A DNA stretch of 10,709 nucleotides from Clostridia bacterium (GTDB lineage Bacteria; Bacillota; Clostridia; UMGS1810). Positions 1 through 6,866 of this stretch are shown here, piece after piece. Below the pieces are notes generated by a model. That model saw only the letters and a program-made list of their open reading frames with translations, had not been told where the DNA came from and searched no databases. The stretch's first letter is position 1, and each line of letters starts with the position of its first letter. The stretch lies in assembly GCA_016293435.1 (NCBI GenBank), contig JAEDEG010000090.1, forward strand, positions 1 to 10,709. The letters are read 5' to 3'. The translations under genes were made by a program, and so were the position numbers.

Positions 1-68
1 TTTGCGAATGCGGATTTGACACGCGCTATATTCTCACCGAATCGGGCTTTGAGGAAGTTGCAATATAA
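1..68 (+). CDS. C-terminal end of an unidentified protein (partial)
   Basis: The window opens inside what looks like the end of a plus-strand gene. Reading from base 3 gives 21 residues beginning CECGFDTRYI and ending in EEVAI, followed by TAA at 66-68. This frame is favoured over the frame starting at base 1 (stop TAA at 70-72) because its codons (GAA, GGC, CTC, ACC) match those of neighbouring genes, while the other uses CGG and AGG. A terminator-like hairpin begins three bases after the stop, as expected for a gene end. The fragment is too short to assign a family. The Cys-x-Cys pair at its start is visible but not diagnostic. Confidence 0.45.
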   Translation, partial: CECGFDTRYILTESGFEEVAI

Positions 69-70
69 CT

Positions 71-121
71 AAATTAAGATGTCCTCCGCCTCTATAGGCG
101 GCGGGTGACACTTAATTTTTT
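71..121 (+). terminator. Long stem-loop with T-tract, intrinsic terminator of the upstream gene
   Basis: The outer arms 71-78 and 111-118 pair perfectly (AAATTAAG with CTTAATTT). After a one-base bulge the stem continues as TGTC/GACA (80-83 with 107-110), and then as a GC-rich inner stem CCGCC/GGCGG (86-90 with 97-101) closed by a six-base loop TCTATA. A run of six T (116-121) ends the structure. It lies three bases after the stop codon at 66-68, so a Rho-independent terminator is the simplest reading. The stem is longer than a typical terminator, and its T-tract is shared with the next hairpin. Confidence 0.7.
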
Positions 122-149
122 CAGTGGGAGTTCAATCTCCCGCTGAAAA
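118..149. repeat. 13-bp inverted repeat (second stem-loop of a tandem array)
   Basis: Arms 118-130 and 137-149 (TTTTCAGTGGGAG and CTCCCGCTGAAAA) pair over 13 bp with a single G-T wobble, leaving a six-base loop TTCAAT. The first four bases of the left arm are also the T-tract of the preceding hairpin, so the two structures cannot both form completely. A third, shorter hairpin (161-173, GCGGC-TTT-GCCGC) follows within 12 bases. It may be a dispersed intergenic palindromic element or part of the leader RNA of the eutH-like gene. Copy number elsewhere in the genome is unknown. Confidence 0.6.
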
Positions 150-160
150 CGTTGAATGAC

Positions 161-173
161 GCGGCTTTGCCGC
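161..173. repeat. Small GC-rich hairpin upstream of the eutH-like gene
   Basis: GCGGC (161-165) and GCCGC (169-173) form a perfect 5-bp stem with a TTT loop, 43 bases before the downstream start codon. No T-tract follows, so it is not a convincing terminator. It is recorded because it closes a run of three stem-loops between 71 and 173. Confidence 0.4.
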
Positions 174-216
174 TTATTGAAAAATTTTACAACACGATAT
201 ATAAGGAGTCAACACC

Positions 217-1290
217 ATGAATTACATATCGGTTGCTATGGCAACATTTTCTGTGATTGCCGCAGCAGACAGAATTTTCGGTAACCGTTTGGGGCTTGGC
301 AAGGAGTTTGAAAGAGGGCTTATGCTTTTGGGAACCTTGGCGCTTTCTATGATTGGTATGATTGTTATTGCGCCGGCTATAGCAAAGCTGATGAATCCCG
401 TTATCGGCATTTTTTCAGACACACTCCGCATCGATCCCTCAATTATACCGGCATTGCTTTTTGCCAATGATATGGGCGGTGCACCGCTGGCTGTGGAGAT
501 TGCCCAAGATGATGCCGTCGGCATGTTCAACGGTCTTGTTGTGGCATCAATGATGGGGGCAACGGTTTCGTTTACAATTCCGTTTTCGCTGGGAGTAGTG
601 GGCAGGGAGCGTCACAGAGAGCTTTTTTTGGGGATACTGTGTGGTATAGTCACAATACCCGTTGGATGCTTTGTGTCGGGTGTTATGATGTCAATTCCGA
701 TTGGCACGCTTTTGTATAACCTTTTGCCGCTAATTATTTTCTCGGTGCTGATTGCGTGCGGAATTATGTTTTTTCCGTCGGTCTGCATCAAAATATTTAA
801 TATATTTGCAATATTTATAAAAACCGTTATAACCATAGGTCTTTCTCTCGGTATAGTGAGGTTTCTGACCGGCTTTGAGGTAATAAAGGGGCTTGGCACG
901 CTTGAAGAAGGCTGTGCGGTGTGTCTCAATGCATCGGTAGTTTTGACCGGGGCATTTCCTATGATATATATTCTTTCCGGGCTTTTGACAAAACCGCTAA
1001 GGGCTATTTCGTCAAAAATAAATATAAACGAGACTTCCGCCATGGGCATTGTTTCGTCCCTTGCAACCAATGCCACCACCTTTGAGATGATGAATCGCAT
1101 GGACAAAAAGGGCACAGTTCTCAATGCGGCATTTGCGGTTTCGGGAGCATTTGTATTTGCGGATCATTTGGCATTTACTCTTGCCTTTAATGCAAAATAT
1201 GTGGTTTGCGTTATTGTGGGCAAGCTTGTATCGGGTATACTTGCTCTTGTTGTTGCCAATTTTGTATGCGCAGGCACCAAGCTGCATTAG
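217..1290 (+). CDS. eutH: Ethanolamine permease, EutH family
   Basis: This 357-residue, strongly hydrophobic protein has about ten predicted membrane segments and no large soluble domain. It carries features I recognise from EutH: the N-terminal AAADRIFGNRLGLGKEF stretch (residues 15-31), DPS at 73-75, NDMGG at 84-88, a conserved-looking TIPVG (146-150), and DHLAF near the C-terminus (316-320) followed by VGKL. EutH proteins are inner-membrane carriers for ethanolamine, a nitrogen and carbon source that eut pathways break down. The ATG at 217 has an AAGGAG ribosome binding site at 203-208, eight bases upstream. The length is shorter than the roughly 400 residues of the enterobacterial protein but ordinary for Firmicutes. 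No other eut gene is visible. The upstream gene ends in a terminator, yet no clear sigma-A promoter was found between 122 and 216, so its transcription start is uncertain. Substrate assignment is by family only. Confidence 0.88.
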   Translation: MNYISVAMATFSVIAAADRIFGNRLGLGKEFERGLMLLGTLALSMIGMIVIAPAIAKLMNPVIGIFSDTLRIDPSIIPALLFANDMGGAPLAVEIAQDDAVGMFNGLVVASMMGATVSFTIPFSLGVVGRERHRELFLGILCGIVTIPVGCFVSGVMMSIPIGTLLYNLLPLIIFSVLIACGIMFFPSVCIKIFNIFAIFIKTVITIGLSLGIVRFLTGFEVIKGLGTLEEGCAVCLNASVVLTGAFPMIYILSGLLTKPLRAISSKININETSAMGIVSSLATNATTFEMMNRMDKKGTVLNAAFAVSGAFVFADHLAFTLAFNAKYVVCVIVGKLVSGILALVVANFVCAGTKLH

Positions 1291-1320
1291 GCATAAATAA
1301 GACCGAATAATAACATAAAC

Positions 1321-1370
1321 AAAAAAACAGCCGAAGCGTCGGGCACAATGCCTGCCTCTTTGGCTGTTTT
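1321..1370 (-). terminator. Hairpin terminator between convergent genes
   Basis: AAAACAGCC (1324-1332) pairs perfectly with GGCTGTTTT (1362-1370), the stem extends through GAAG/CTTT with one wobble, and an inner CGGGCA/TGCCTG stem (1340-1345 with 1349-1354) tops it. Read on the minus strand, the stem runs into seven U from 1327 to 1321, directly after the PHP gene that stops at 1380. On the plus strand only four T precede GCATG. It should therefore terminate the minus-strand gene well and may also help end the eutH-like transcript. Confidence 0.8.
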
Positions 1371-1379
1371 GCATGTAAA

Positions 1380-3110
1380 TCAATAAACTCTCAGAGCACC
1401 AATGGCAACTCCGATTTTTTGATATTTTTCTTTTCTCATTTCGGAGCCGACGGTAGACAGCGCTCTCAATTTGATATAACGCGCCTCGCAGGGCTCAAAT
1501 TCGGTAATGTGTTCTTCGCCGTACAGTCTTATTTTTCCCGATGCCACACGCCTAAAGCTTATGCAGTCGTCGCTTACCAAATATTCATAGCTGCTCAAAA
1601 ATGCCGCATATGATTCGTAACAGTCGCGTTTGGGTTGGTTGGGATAGTAGCCTATGGCACTTATGGTGCGCATTTTGCCCATATCTACGATAAATTCGCC
1701 GTCGGGGTCGTTTAGCTGAGCATAGTCTGAGGTGTCTGTGCTCAAAATTCCTCCCGCATTTTTGCCGCCCGTCCATGCTTTTATTCTAAATTCTTCATCA
1801 TTGATGGCCTTCTTTTCAAACCAAGGCTTTGAAAATTTGTCAAAGGCTCTGCCCGTCCATATGGGCGACGACCAGGTAACCTCTCCTATTCTGCTGTAGA
1901 GCTTTATGTAGAAGTATCTGGCAGTGTTTGATTTTACGGTTATATCAAAATCATATTCATATTTGCCCACATTTCGCGAAGCCACCACCTCACCGTAGTC
2001 GGAGATTATTTGAGCAAATACCGTGTCGTCATTTTCTTTTCTCACATAAAAGGGCTCGGCATGAATTTTAAATTCGTATGTATCGGTCAGAGGCAGGGTA
2101 GTAGACGGATTTTGCCCGTTTACGGTATAAAACAGCTTTACGTTTCCGTTTTCACAGCTGTATGTGCGCGCATTTATCATTGCGTCAAGAATATAATCTT
2201 TGGTTTTTCCTTGTGCATATATGAATGTACGACAGCATTCTGCAAGCTTGCCCCAGCGCGGACCGTGGTGATCGCCGGCGGCATAGGGCGAAATTTTGTA
2301 GCCGCAGTCAAGATACAGAGAGTAGGCTCTCTCGTTAATCATGTTGCAGTCGCTTTGTTCGTTGAGAGTTTCAATACCGTGAATCAAATTGAGAGTACGC
2401 TCGGTGGTGTTGCGCTCAGGGTCAAATGCGTTCCATAATGACGGCTCGGTGGTATATCCCATAATTTGAGGATGCGCTATAATGGCAGTACCGTATTTGT
2501 TTGTGCCCAAAAGGTCAAAAAACTTGTCCCATGAATCGGTGTAGGCATAGCCCTCTTTGTTTATAACAACAATTTCGCCGCAGCTGTTGCGCTCCTTGCC
2601 CAGGCTGTTGGTATAAATAAGGTCAAGCTGCGATTCGCTTCCGGCAAAGGAAATAAAATCATCATTTGTATACATATCCGCGGCTACAAATGTATTGAAA
2701 AATCCGTCGTCGTCTTCAAGGTCGGAGTGGTCGGATATTGTGTAAAAATCAAAATAATCTTCCTCCATGACCTTTTTGTATACATCATACGGTGTTGCAA
2801 GTCCGTCGGAGTAGGAGGTGTGAGCATGGGTATCACCCACATATATTTTAAGCTTTCCGTTCGGGTCGGATTTTAGCGCTTCTCTCACCGAAACACTGCA
2901 TTCGCGAACTTCGTTTTCTGCCTTTACGGTTATTTTTGTGTTGCCGACGCCTTCGAGTATTATAAGATACTTGCCAAGTCCAATCTCCCTTATACGGGCA
3001 ACTGTTTCGTTTTCGGATTGACACTGCACCCGGGTGCAGTCGGTTTCGGCACGCAGGGATACAATGTCTCCGTTAAACGAGTTAATTTCATTTTTAGATA
3101 GCTTAAGCAT
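1380..3110 (-). CDS. PHP-domain metallohydrolase with Ig-like and discoidin-like domains
   Basis: This 576-residue protein has a PHP (polymerase and histidinol phosphatase) metal-dependent hydrolase core at about residues 88-320. Likely metal ligands are HAH at 95-97, D102, DH at 127-128, E159, H213 and the DHH of 280-282, in the order expected for the fold. Residues 10-76 resemble a bacterial Ig-like (Big_2-type) domain. Residues 325-420 look like a further beta-sandwich ending in WSSPIW. Residues 445-576 resemble an F5/8 type C (discoidin) carbohydrate-binding domain ending in a SerPhe...ArgTyrIleLys pattern. No signal peptide or membrane anchor is seen, so a cytoplasmic location is inferred despite accessory domains usual in surface proteins. 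Known PHP proteins act on phosphoesters, and the substrate here is unknown. The start ATG has AGGGAG eight bases upstream (3119-3124), under its own strong promoter. It is a single-gene transcript, divergent from smc. Confidence 0.82.
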   Translation of the reverse strand: MLKLSKNEINSFNGDIVSLRAETDCTRVQCQSENETVARIREIGLGKYLIILEGVGNTKITVKAENEVRECSVSVREALKSDPNGKLKIYVGDTHAHTSYSDGLATPYDVYKKVMEEDYFDFYTISDHSDLEDDDGFFNTFVAADMYTNDDFISFAGSESQLDLIYTNSLGKERNSCGEIVVINKEGYAYTDSWDKFFDLLGTNKYGTAIIAHPQIMGYTTEPSLWNAFDPERNTTERTLNLIHGIETLNEQSDCNMINERAYSLYLDCGYKISPYAAGDHHGPRWGKLAECCRTFIYAQGKTKDYILDAMINARTYSCENGNVKLFYTVNGQNPSTTLPLTDTYEFKIHAEPFYVRKENDDTVFAQIISDYGEVVASRNVGKYEYDFDITVKSNTARYFYIKLYSRIGEVTWSSPIWTGRAFDKFSKPWFEKKAINDEEFRIKAWTGGKNAGGILSTDTSDYAQLNDPDGEFIVDMGKMRTISAIGYYPNQPKRDCYESYAAFLSSYEYLVSDDCISFRRVASGKIRLYGEEHITEFEPCEARYIKLRALSTVGSEMRKEKYQKIGVAIGALRVY

Positions 3111-3143
3111 TATGCTCTCTCCCTATACGATAAATTTTGCTAC

Positions 3144-3173
3144 ATTATAGCATAACGGGTTTTGGCTTGTCAA
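3144..3173 (-). promoter_or_regulatory. Sigma-A promoter of the PHP gene
   Basis: On the minus strand, a perfect -35 TTGACA (3173 to 3168) is followed after 18 bp by a perfect -10 TATAAT (3149 to 3144) preceded by TGC, an extended -10. The transcript would start near 3137, giving a leader of about 27 bases that just contains the AGGGAG ribosome binding site. This is the best promoter match in the window and predicts strong basal expression unless it is repressed. Confidence 0.82.
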
Positions 3174-3179
3174 TTAACC

Positions 3180-3218
3180 AAAATGCTTTTTTATAATATA
3201 ACTAAAATGCTTTTTTTA
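3180..3218. repeat. Short direct repeat in the divergent promoter region
   Basis: AAAATGC followed by six T and A (3180-3193) recurs as AAAATGC with seven T and A (3204-3218), 24 bp apart start to start. The pair lies just upstream of the -35 box of the PHP promoter and about 12-50 bp upstream of the -35 of the smc promoter. It could be a binding site for a regulator or simply AT-rich spacer. The spacing of just over two helical turns would put both copies on nearly the same face. Confidence 0.4.
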
Positions 3219-3229
3219 CTACAAAAAGC

Positions 3230-3263
3230 TTGAAAAATTTTGATTGATATGGTAATATATAAT
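3230..3263 (+). promoter_or_regulatory. Probable sigma-A promoter of the smc-ftsY operon
   Basis: TTGAAA at 3230-3235 is followed after 17 bp by TAATAT at 3253-3258, preceded by TGG (an extended -10). An overlapping TATAAT at 3258-3263 is a better -10 by sequence but sits 22 bp from this -35. Transcription would begin around 3265-3270, leaving a leader of about 50 bases before the TTG start of smc. Confidence 0.55.
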
Positions 3264-3307
3264 TGGTGTTTTATGTTGTATCATACATCAAACATACAAA
3301 AGATTTT

Positions 3308-3313
3308 GAGGTG
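3308..3313 (+). promoter_or_regulatory. Ribosome binding site that decides the TTG start of smc
   Basis: GAGGTG lies seven bases before the TTG at 3321. The TTG codon places the start exactly at the canonical SMC N-terminus (MYLKGIEVQGFKSFA). No upstream in-frame start with a better site is evident, so a TTG start is accepted. Confidence 0.75.
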
Positions 3314-3320
3314 TATGTAA

Positions 3321-6300
3321 TTGTATCTTAAGGGTATTGAGGTGCAGGGGTTCAAATCCTTTGCAGACAAAATAAATCTTGAGTTCGGTCAGGGCATAAC
3401 CGCCATAGTAGGGCCCAACGGCAGCGGCAAGAGCAATATTTCCGATGCCATACGCTGGGTTATGGGGGAGCAAAGTGCCAAAAGCCTTCGCGGCGGCAAA
3501 ATGGAAGACGTTATTTTTGCCGGTACTCAAAAAAGAAGCCCTCTCGGCTTTGCACAGGTGTCTATCATACTGGACAATAAGGACAATATTTTTAAAATAG
3601 ATTACGATACCGTCAAGGTTACCCGCATGGTTCACCGCAGCGGTGAAAGTAATTATCTTATAAACGATAAGGAGTGCCGTCTCAAGGATATCCACGAGCT
3701 TTTTATGGACACAGGCCTCGGTAAGGAGGGCTATTCTGTTGTCGGTCAGGGCAAGATTGACCAGATTCTTTCCAACAAGGCAGAAGAAAGGCGCAATATC
3801 TTTGAAGAAGCCTCGGGAATAACCAAATACAAATACCGCAAAAACGAATCTGAAAAAAAGCTTTTGCAGACAGAAGACAACCTTGTGCGAATAAAAGACC
3901 TTCTGTCTGAGCTCGAATCTCAGGTGGGACCGTTGGAAAATCAGTCCAAAAAGGCACGCAAATATCTCGATTTGCGCGAAGTGCTAAAGGGGCTCGATAT
4001 AAATATCTCTATCCGCAATATCGACAAACAAAAAGAGGCTCTCAAAGAAGGAGAGCAAAGGTTTACCACAGCTTTCAACCAGCTCAGTGACGAAAAAATA
4101 AAGCTTGCTCAGATAGAGGCTGTTATCGAATCGGAAACCGCAAATATGTCGGGTCTAAACGACAAGATAACCGAGCTTCGTCAGCAGAGCTTTGATCTCG
4201 AAAAAAACAGCGGCGATATGTCTCACCGAATAGAGCTTTTGAAGGCGGCTATAGAGAATAATCTGCGCAGCTGCAAAAGAATAGACGAAGAAATAAAGAC
4301 CCTCGGTGAAAAAATTACCGCGGGCGATGAAGAATCGGCAAAGCTTGCCGCTTTAAAGGCGCAAAAAAAGGCCGAAAAAGACAGCATAGAAAAAAATGTT
4401 GCCGATCGCGATTTGCAAATGGAGGAGCTTGATGCCTCCATTGCCGCAAAGCTTGCCGAGAGCGAAGAACTCAAAGAAAGGATAATTGCACTTCTCAATG
4501 AAAATTCGGCTCTCAAGGCAAGAATTTCCGGTCTTGATGTATTGCTCAAAAATTTTGACGAAAGAAAAGCAACCCTCAAGGATGACCTTGCTCTAAAGCA
4601 GGAGGCTCTCCAAAAGGCAAAATCCGATGCCGAAGCGCTCAACAGTGATTTTGCCTCTGCCGAGAAAAAAAGAGCCGACGCAATAGACGGTCTTGAAAAG
4701 CTAAAGGCAGAGTATTTTGCTTTGACCGATGTTATGAACAAGGCAAAGGAGGAGCAAAACGCCGTTGTTGCAAAATGCAATGATCTCCAATCGCGCAAAA
4801 ACGTTCTCGAAGACCTTGAACGCGGCTACGAGGGCTATGCCAAAAGCGTTAAAAGGGTGCTCACCTGCGGCATAAATGGTGTGCAGGGCGTTGTGTCAAA
4901 GCTTGTTGAGGTAGAAAATAAATATGTTACCGCAATTGAAATTGCCCTTGGCGGAGCACTTCAAAATGTTGTTGTTTCAAGCGAAGATTGTGCCAAAAAG
5001 TGTATTTCTTATCTCAAAGAAAACCGTCTCGGCAGAGCAACATTTTTGCCGCTTACATCGGTCAGAGGCAATCTTTTAAGCAATGCGCCCAAAAACGAAA
5101 AAGGATATATAGGTCTTGCCTCGGAGCTTGTTACATATGACGAAAAATATGACGGCATATTCAAAAGCCTCATGGGCAGATGTGTTATTATGGACAACAT
5201 CGACAATGCCGTTGCCCTTGCCAAAAAGACCGGATATAAATATAAAATCGTAACCCTCGACGGTCAGCTGCTCAATCCGGGGGGCTCGCTTACAGGCGGC
5301 AGCGTCAACAAAACTCAAAGCCTGCTGAGCAGAGGTAAGGATATTGAAGAACTGAGTGCAAAAATTGAAAGCCTGCAAAAAATTATAGACGATAATGACG
5401 ACAAAATAAACGGCTATCGCATGAAGATAAAAAAGATGGCAGAGCAAAAGGAAGAGCTCGATTCTGCCGTCACCTCATGTGATCACGACAGAGTGAAAAT
5501 TTCTTCGGCAATAGAAAATAACAGCCGTATCATAAGAGAGCTCGAACGAAGCATCGGTCTTATTACCAACCAGAGCGGCTCGGTTATCGGTGAGATAGAG
5601 GATGTGGACAGACAAAAGGACAGCTTAAAGGGTCAAATTGCCGAAAACGAAGAAACAGTGCGCCTTGTAAAGCAAGAGCTTGAGGATGTTTCGGCAAAAG
5701 GAGCTTCTCTTGCCGAAAAAAAAGAGAGCTTTACGCAGCTTGCAACCGACGGCAAAATCGCCCTTGCAAATATCGAAAAGGATATTGCCGTTTGGAGCGA
5801 AAGAATTGAGCAGCTAAGAGCCGAAAAGCAAAGCTCCGCTGTTGAAAGCATAGAAAAAGCCAAAGAAAAATCCGCTCTGGAGGAAGAAAACAAAAAGACA
5901 GAAGCTGAAATAGAAAGCATAAACCAAAAGATTGTGAGAGCGACGGCCGACAGAGGAGAGCTCACCAAGGTTATTGACGACAGCACCAAGGCATATGACA
6001 AGGCTTCTCAAAAGCTGATAGACAGCCAAAAGCAGCTCAAAGACCAAAACGAAACAATATATGTGCTCCAGCTTGAGGTTTCGCGCATAGAAAATCAGAA
6101 CTCCAAGCTCGAAATAGAGACAGAGCATGTAACCTCAAAGCTTTGGGATGAATATGAGCTTTCATACAATGCCGCTCTTGCCTACAAGACCGACGATTTT
6201 AACATGGCCTCGGCTCAAAAGGAGGCATCATCGCTCAGAGCTCAGATAAAGGCTTTGGGAAATATCAACATCGATTCTATCGAGCAGTACAAAGAGGTTA

Positions 6301-6866
6301 AGGAGCGTTTTGACTTTCTGTCTGCCCAAAAGCATGACCTTGACGAAACCAAAAAGAAGCTTGAAGATATCATAAACGAAATGCAGGCCATTATGGTTAA
6401 GCAGTTTAAAGAAAGCTTTGAGATTATCCGTTCCCATTTTGACATTGTGTTCAAAGCACTTTTTGGCGGAGGTACGGGCAGACTTGCCCTCACCGACCCC
6501 GGCAATGTGCTGGAGAGCGGTATAGAAATTGAGGTTCAGCCGCCGGGCAAAAAGCTGCAAAACATGATGGCACTCTCCGGCGGTGAAAGGGCACTTTCGG
6601 CAATTGCACTTTTGCTGTCGGTTTTGGAGGTTCGCCCCACACCCTTTTGCATACTCGATGAGGTTGAGGCGGCGCTAGATGATAACAACGTGTATCGCTT
6701 TGCGGATTATATCAAAAAATACAGCGAAAAAACTCAGTTTATAGTTGTAACGCACCGCAGAGGTACCATGGAGGCGGCCGATATTATGTATGGTGTTACC
6801 ATGCAGGAAAAAGGCGTGTCAAAGCTTTTGAAGCTCAAATTTGAAGATTTGGAGGATTATAACTAA
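3321..6866 (+). CDS. smc: Chromosome segregation/condensation ATPase SMC
   Basis: This 1181-residue protein is full length for a bacterial SMC, the ATPase that with ScpA and ScpB forms the condensin-like ring that extrudes and organises newly replicated DNA. The N-terminal ATPase half has the Walker A motif GPNGSGKS at 31-38 and the GQG Q-loop at 142-144 before KIDQIL. A long coiled coil runs from about 170 to 505. The hinge, with GINGVQG at 517-523 and a glycine-rich end (LNPGGSLTGGS, about 650-660), follows. The second coiled coil extends to about 1010, and the C-terminal ATPase half carries the signature LSGGE at 1085-1089 and Walker B ending ILDE at 1111-1114. All catalytic motifs are intact. 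It starts with TTG and ends in TAATG, so its stop overlaps the ftsY start by one base. It is the first gene of the operon. Confidence 0.97.
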   Translation: MYLKGIEVQGFKSFADKINLEFGQGITAIVGPNGSGKSNISDAIRWVMGEQSAKSLRGGKMEDVIFAGTQKRSPLGFAQVSIILDNKDNIFKIDYDTVKVTRMVHRSGESNYLINDKECRLKDIHELFMDTGLGKEGYSVVGQGKIDQILSNKAEERRNIFEEASGITKYKYRKNESEKKLLQTEDNLVRIKDLLSELESQVGPLENQSKKARKYLDLREVLKGLDINISIRNIDKQKEALKEGEQRFTTAFNQLSDEKIKLAQIEAVIESETANMSGLNDKITELRQQSFDLEKNSGDMSHRIELLKAAIENNLRSCKRIDEEIKTLGEKITAGDEESAKLAALKAQKKAEKDSIEKNVADRDLQMEELDASIAAKLAESEELKERIIALLNENSALKARISGLDVLLKNFDERKATLKDDLALKQEALQKAKSDAEALNSDFASAEKKRADAIDGLEKLKAEYFALTDVMNKAKEEQNAVVAKCNDLQSRKNVLEDLERGYEGYAKSVKRVLTCGINGVQGVVSKLVEVENKYVTAIEIALGGALQNVVVSSEDCAKKCISYLKENRLGRATFLPLTSVRGNLLSNAPKNEKGYIGLASELVTYDEKYDGIFKSLMGRCVIMDNIDNAVALAKKTGYKYKIVTLDGQLLNPGGSLTGGSVNKTQSLLSRGKDIEELSAKIESLQKIIDDNDDKINGYRMKIKKMAEQKEELDSAVTSCDHDRVKISSAIENNSRIIRELERSIGLITNQSGSVIGEIEDVDRQKDSLKGQIAENEETVRLVKQELEDVSAKGASLAEKKESFTQLATDGKIALANIEKDIAVWSERIEQLRAEKQSSAVESIEKAKEKSALEEENKKTEAEIESINQKIVRATADRGELTKVIDDSTKAYDKASQKLIDSQKQLKDQNETIYVLQLEVSRIENQNSKLEIETEHVTSKLWDEYELSYNAALAYKTDDFNMASAQKEASSLRAQIKALGNINIDSIEQYKEVKERFDFLSAQKHDLDETKKKLEDIINEMQAIMVKQFKESFEIIRSHFDIVFKALFGGGTGRLALTDPGNVLESGIEIEVQPPGKKLQNMMALSGGERALSAIALLLSVLEVRPTPFCILDEVEAALDDNNVYRFADYIKKYSEKTQFIVVTHRRGTMEAADIMYGVTMQEKGVSKLLKLKFEDLEDYN

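Noticed and set aside
118..149. EutV/ANTAR-type antiterminator hairpins before eutH
   Set aside because: ANTAR targets carry six-base loops with A at position 1 and G at position 4. The plus-strand loops here are TCTATA and TTCAAT, which do not fit. ATTGAA on the minus strand fits but is antisense to eutH, so it was not called.
152..205. Sigma-A promoter directly before eutH (TTGAAT at 152 or TTGAAA at 177)
   Set aside because: Neither has an acceptable -10 box at 16-18 bp; the nearest TATATA falls 15 bp away and runs into the ribosome binding site.
612..1124. Antisense open frame inside the eutH-like gene
   Set aside because: The plus-strand frame has clear family motifs and a ribosome binding site; the antisense frame has neither.
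2010..2438. Plus-strand open frame inside the PHP gene
   Set aside because: It is antisense to the conserved metal-site region of the PHP protein and has no recognisable domain.
4223..4798. Long antisense open frame inside smc (191 codons, Ser/Ala/Phe-rich)
   Set aside because: It is the reverse complement of the Glu/Lys-rich coiled-coil coding sequence, has no ribosome binding site of note, and resembles no protein family.
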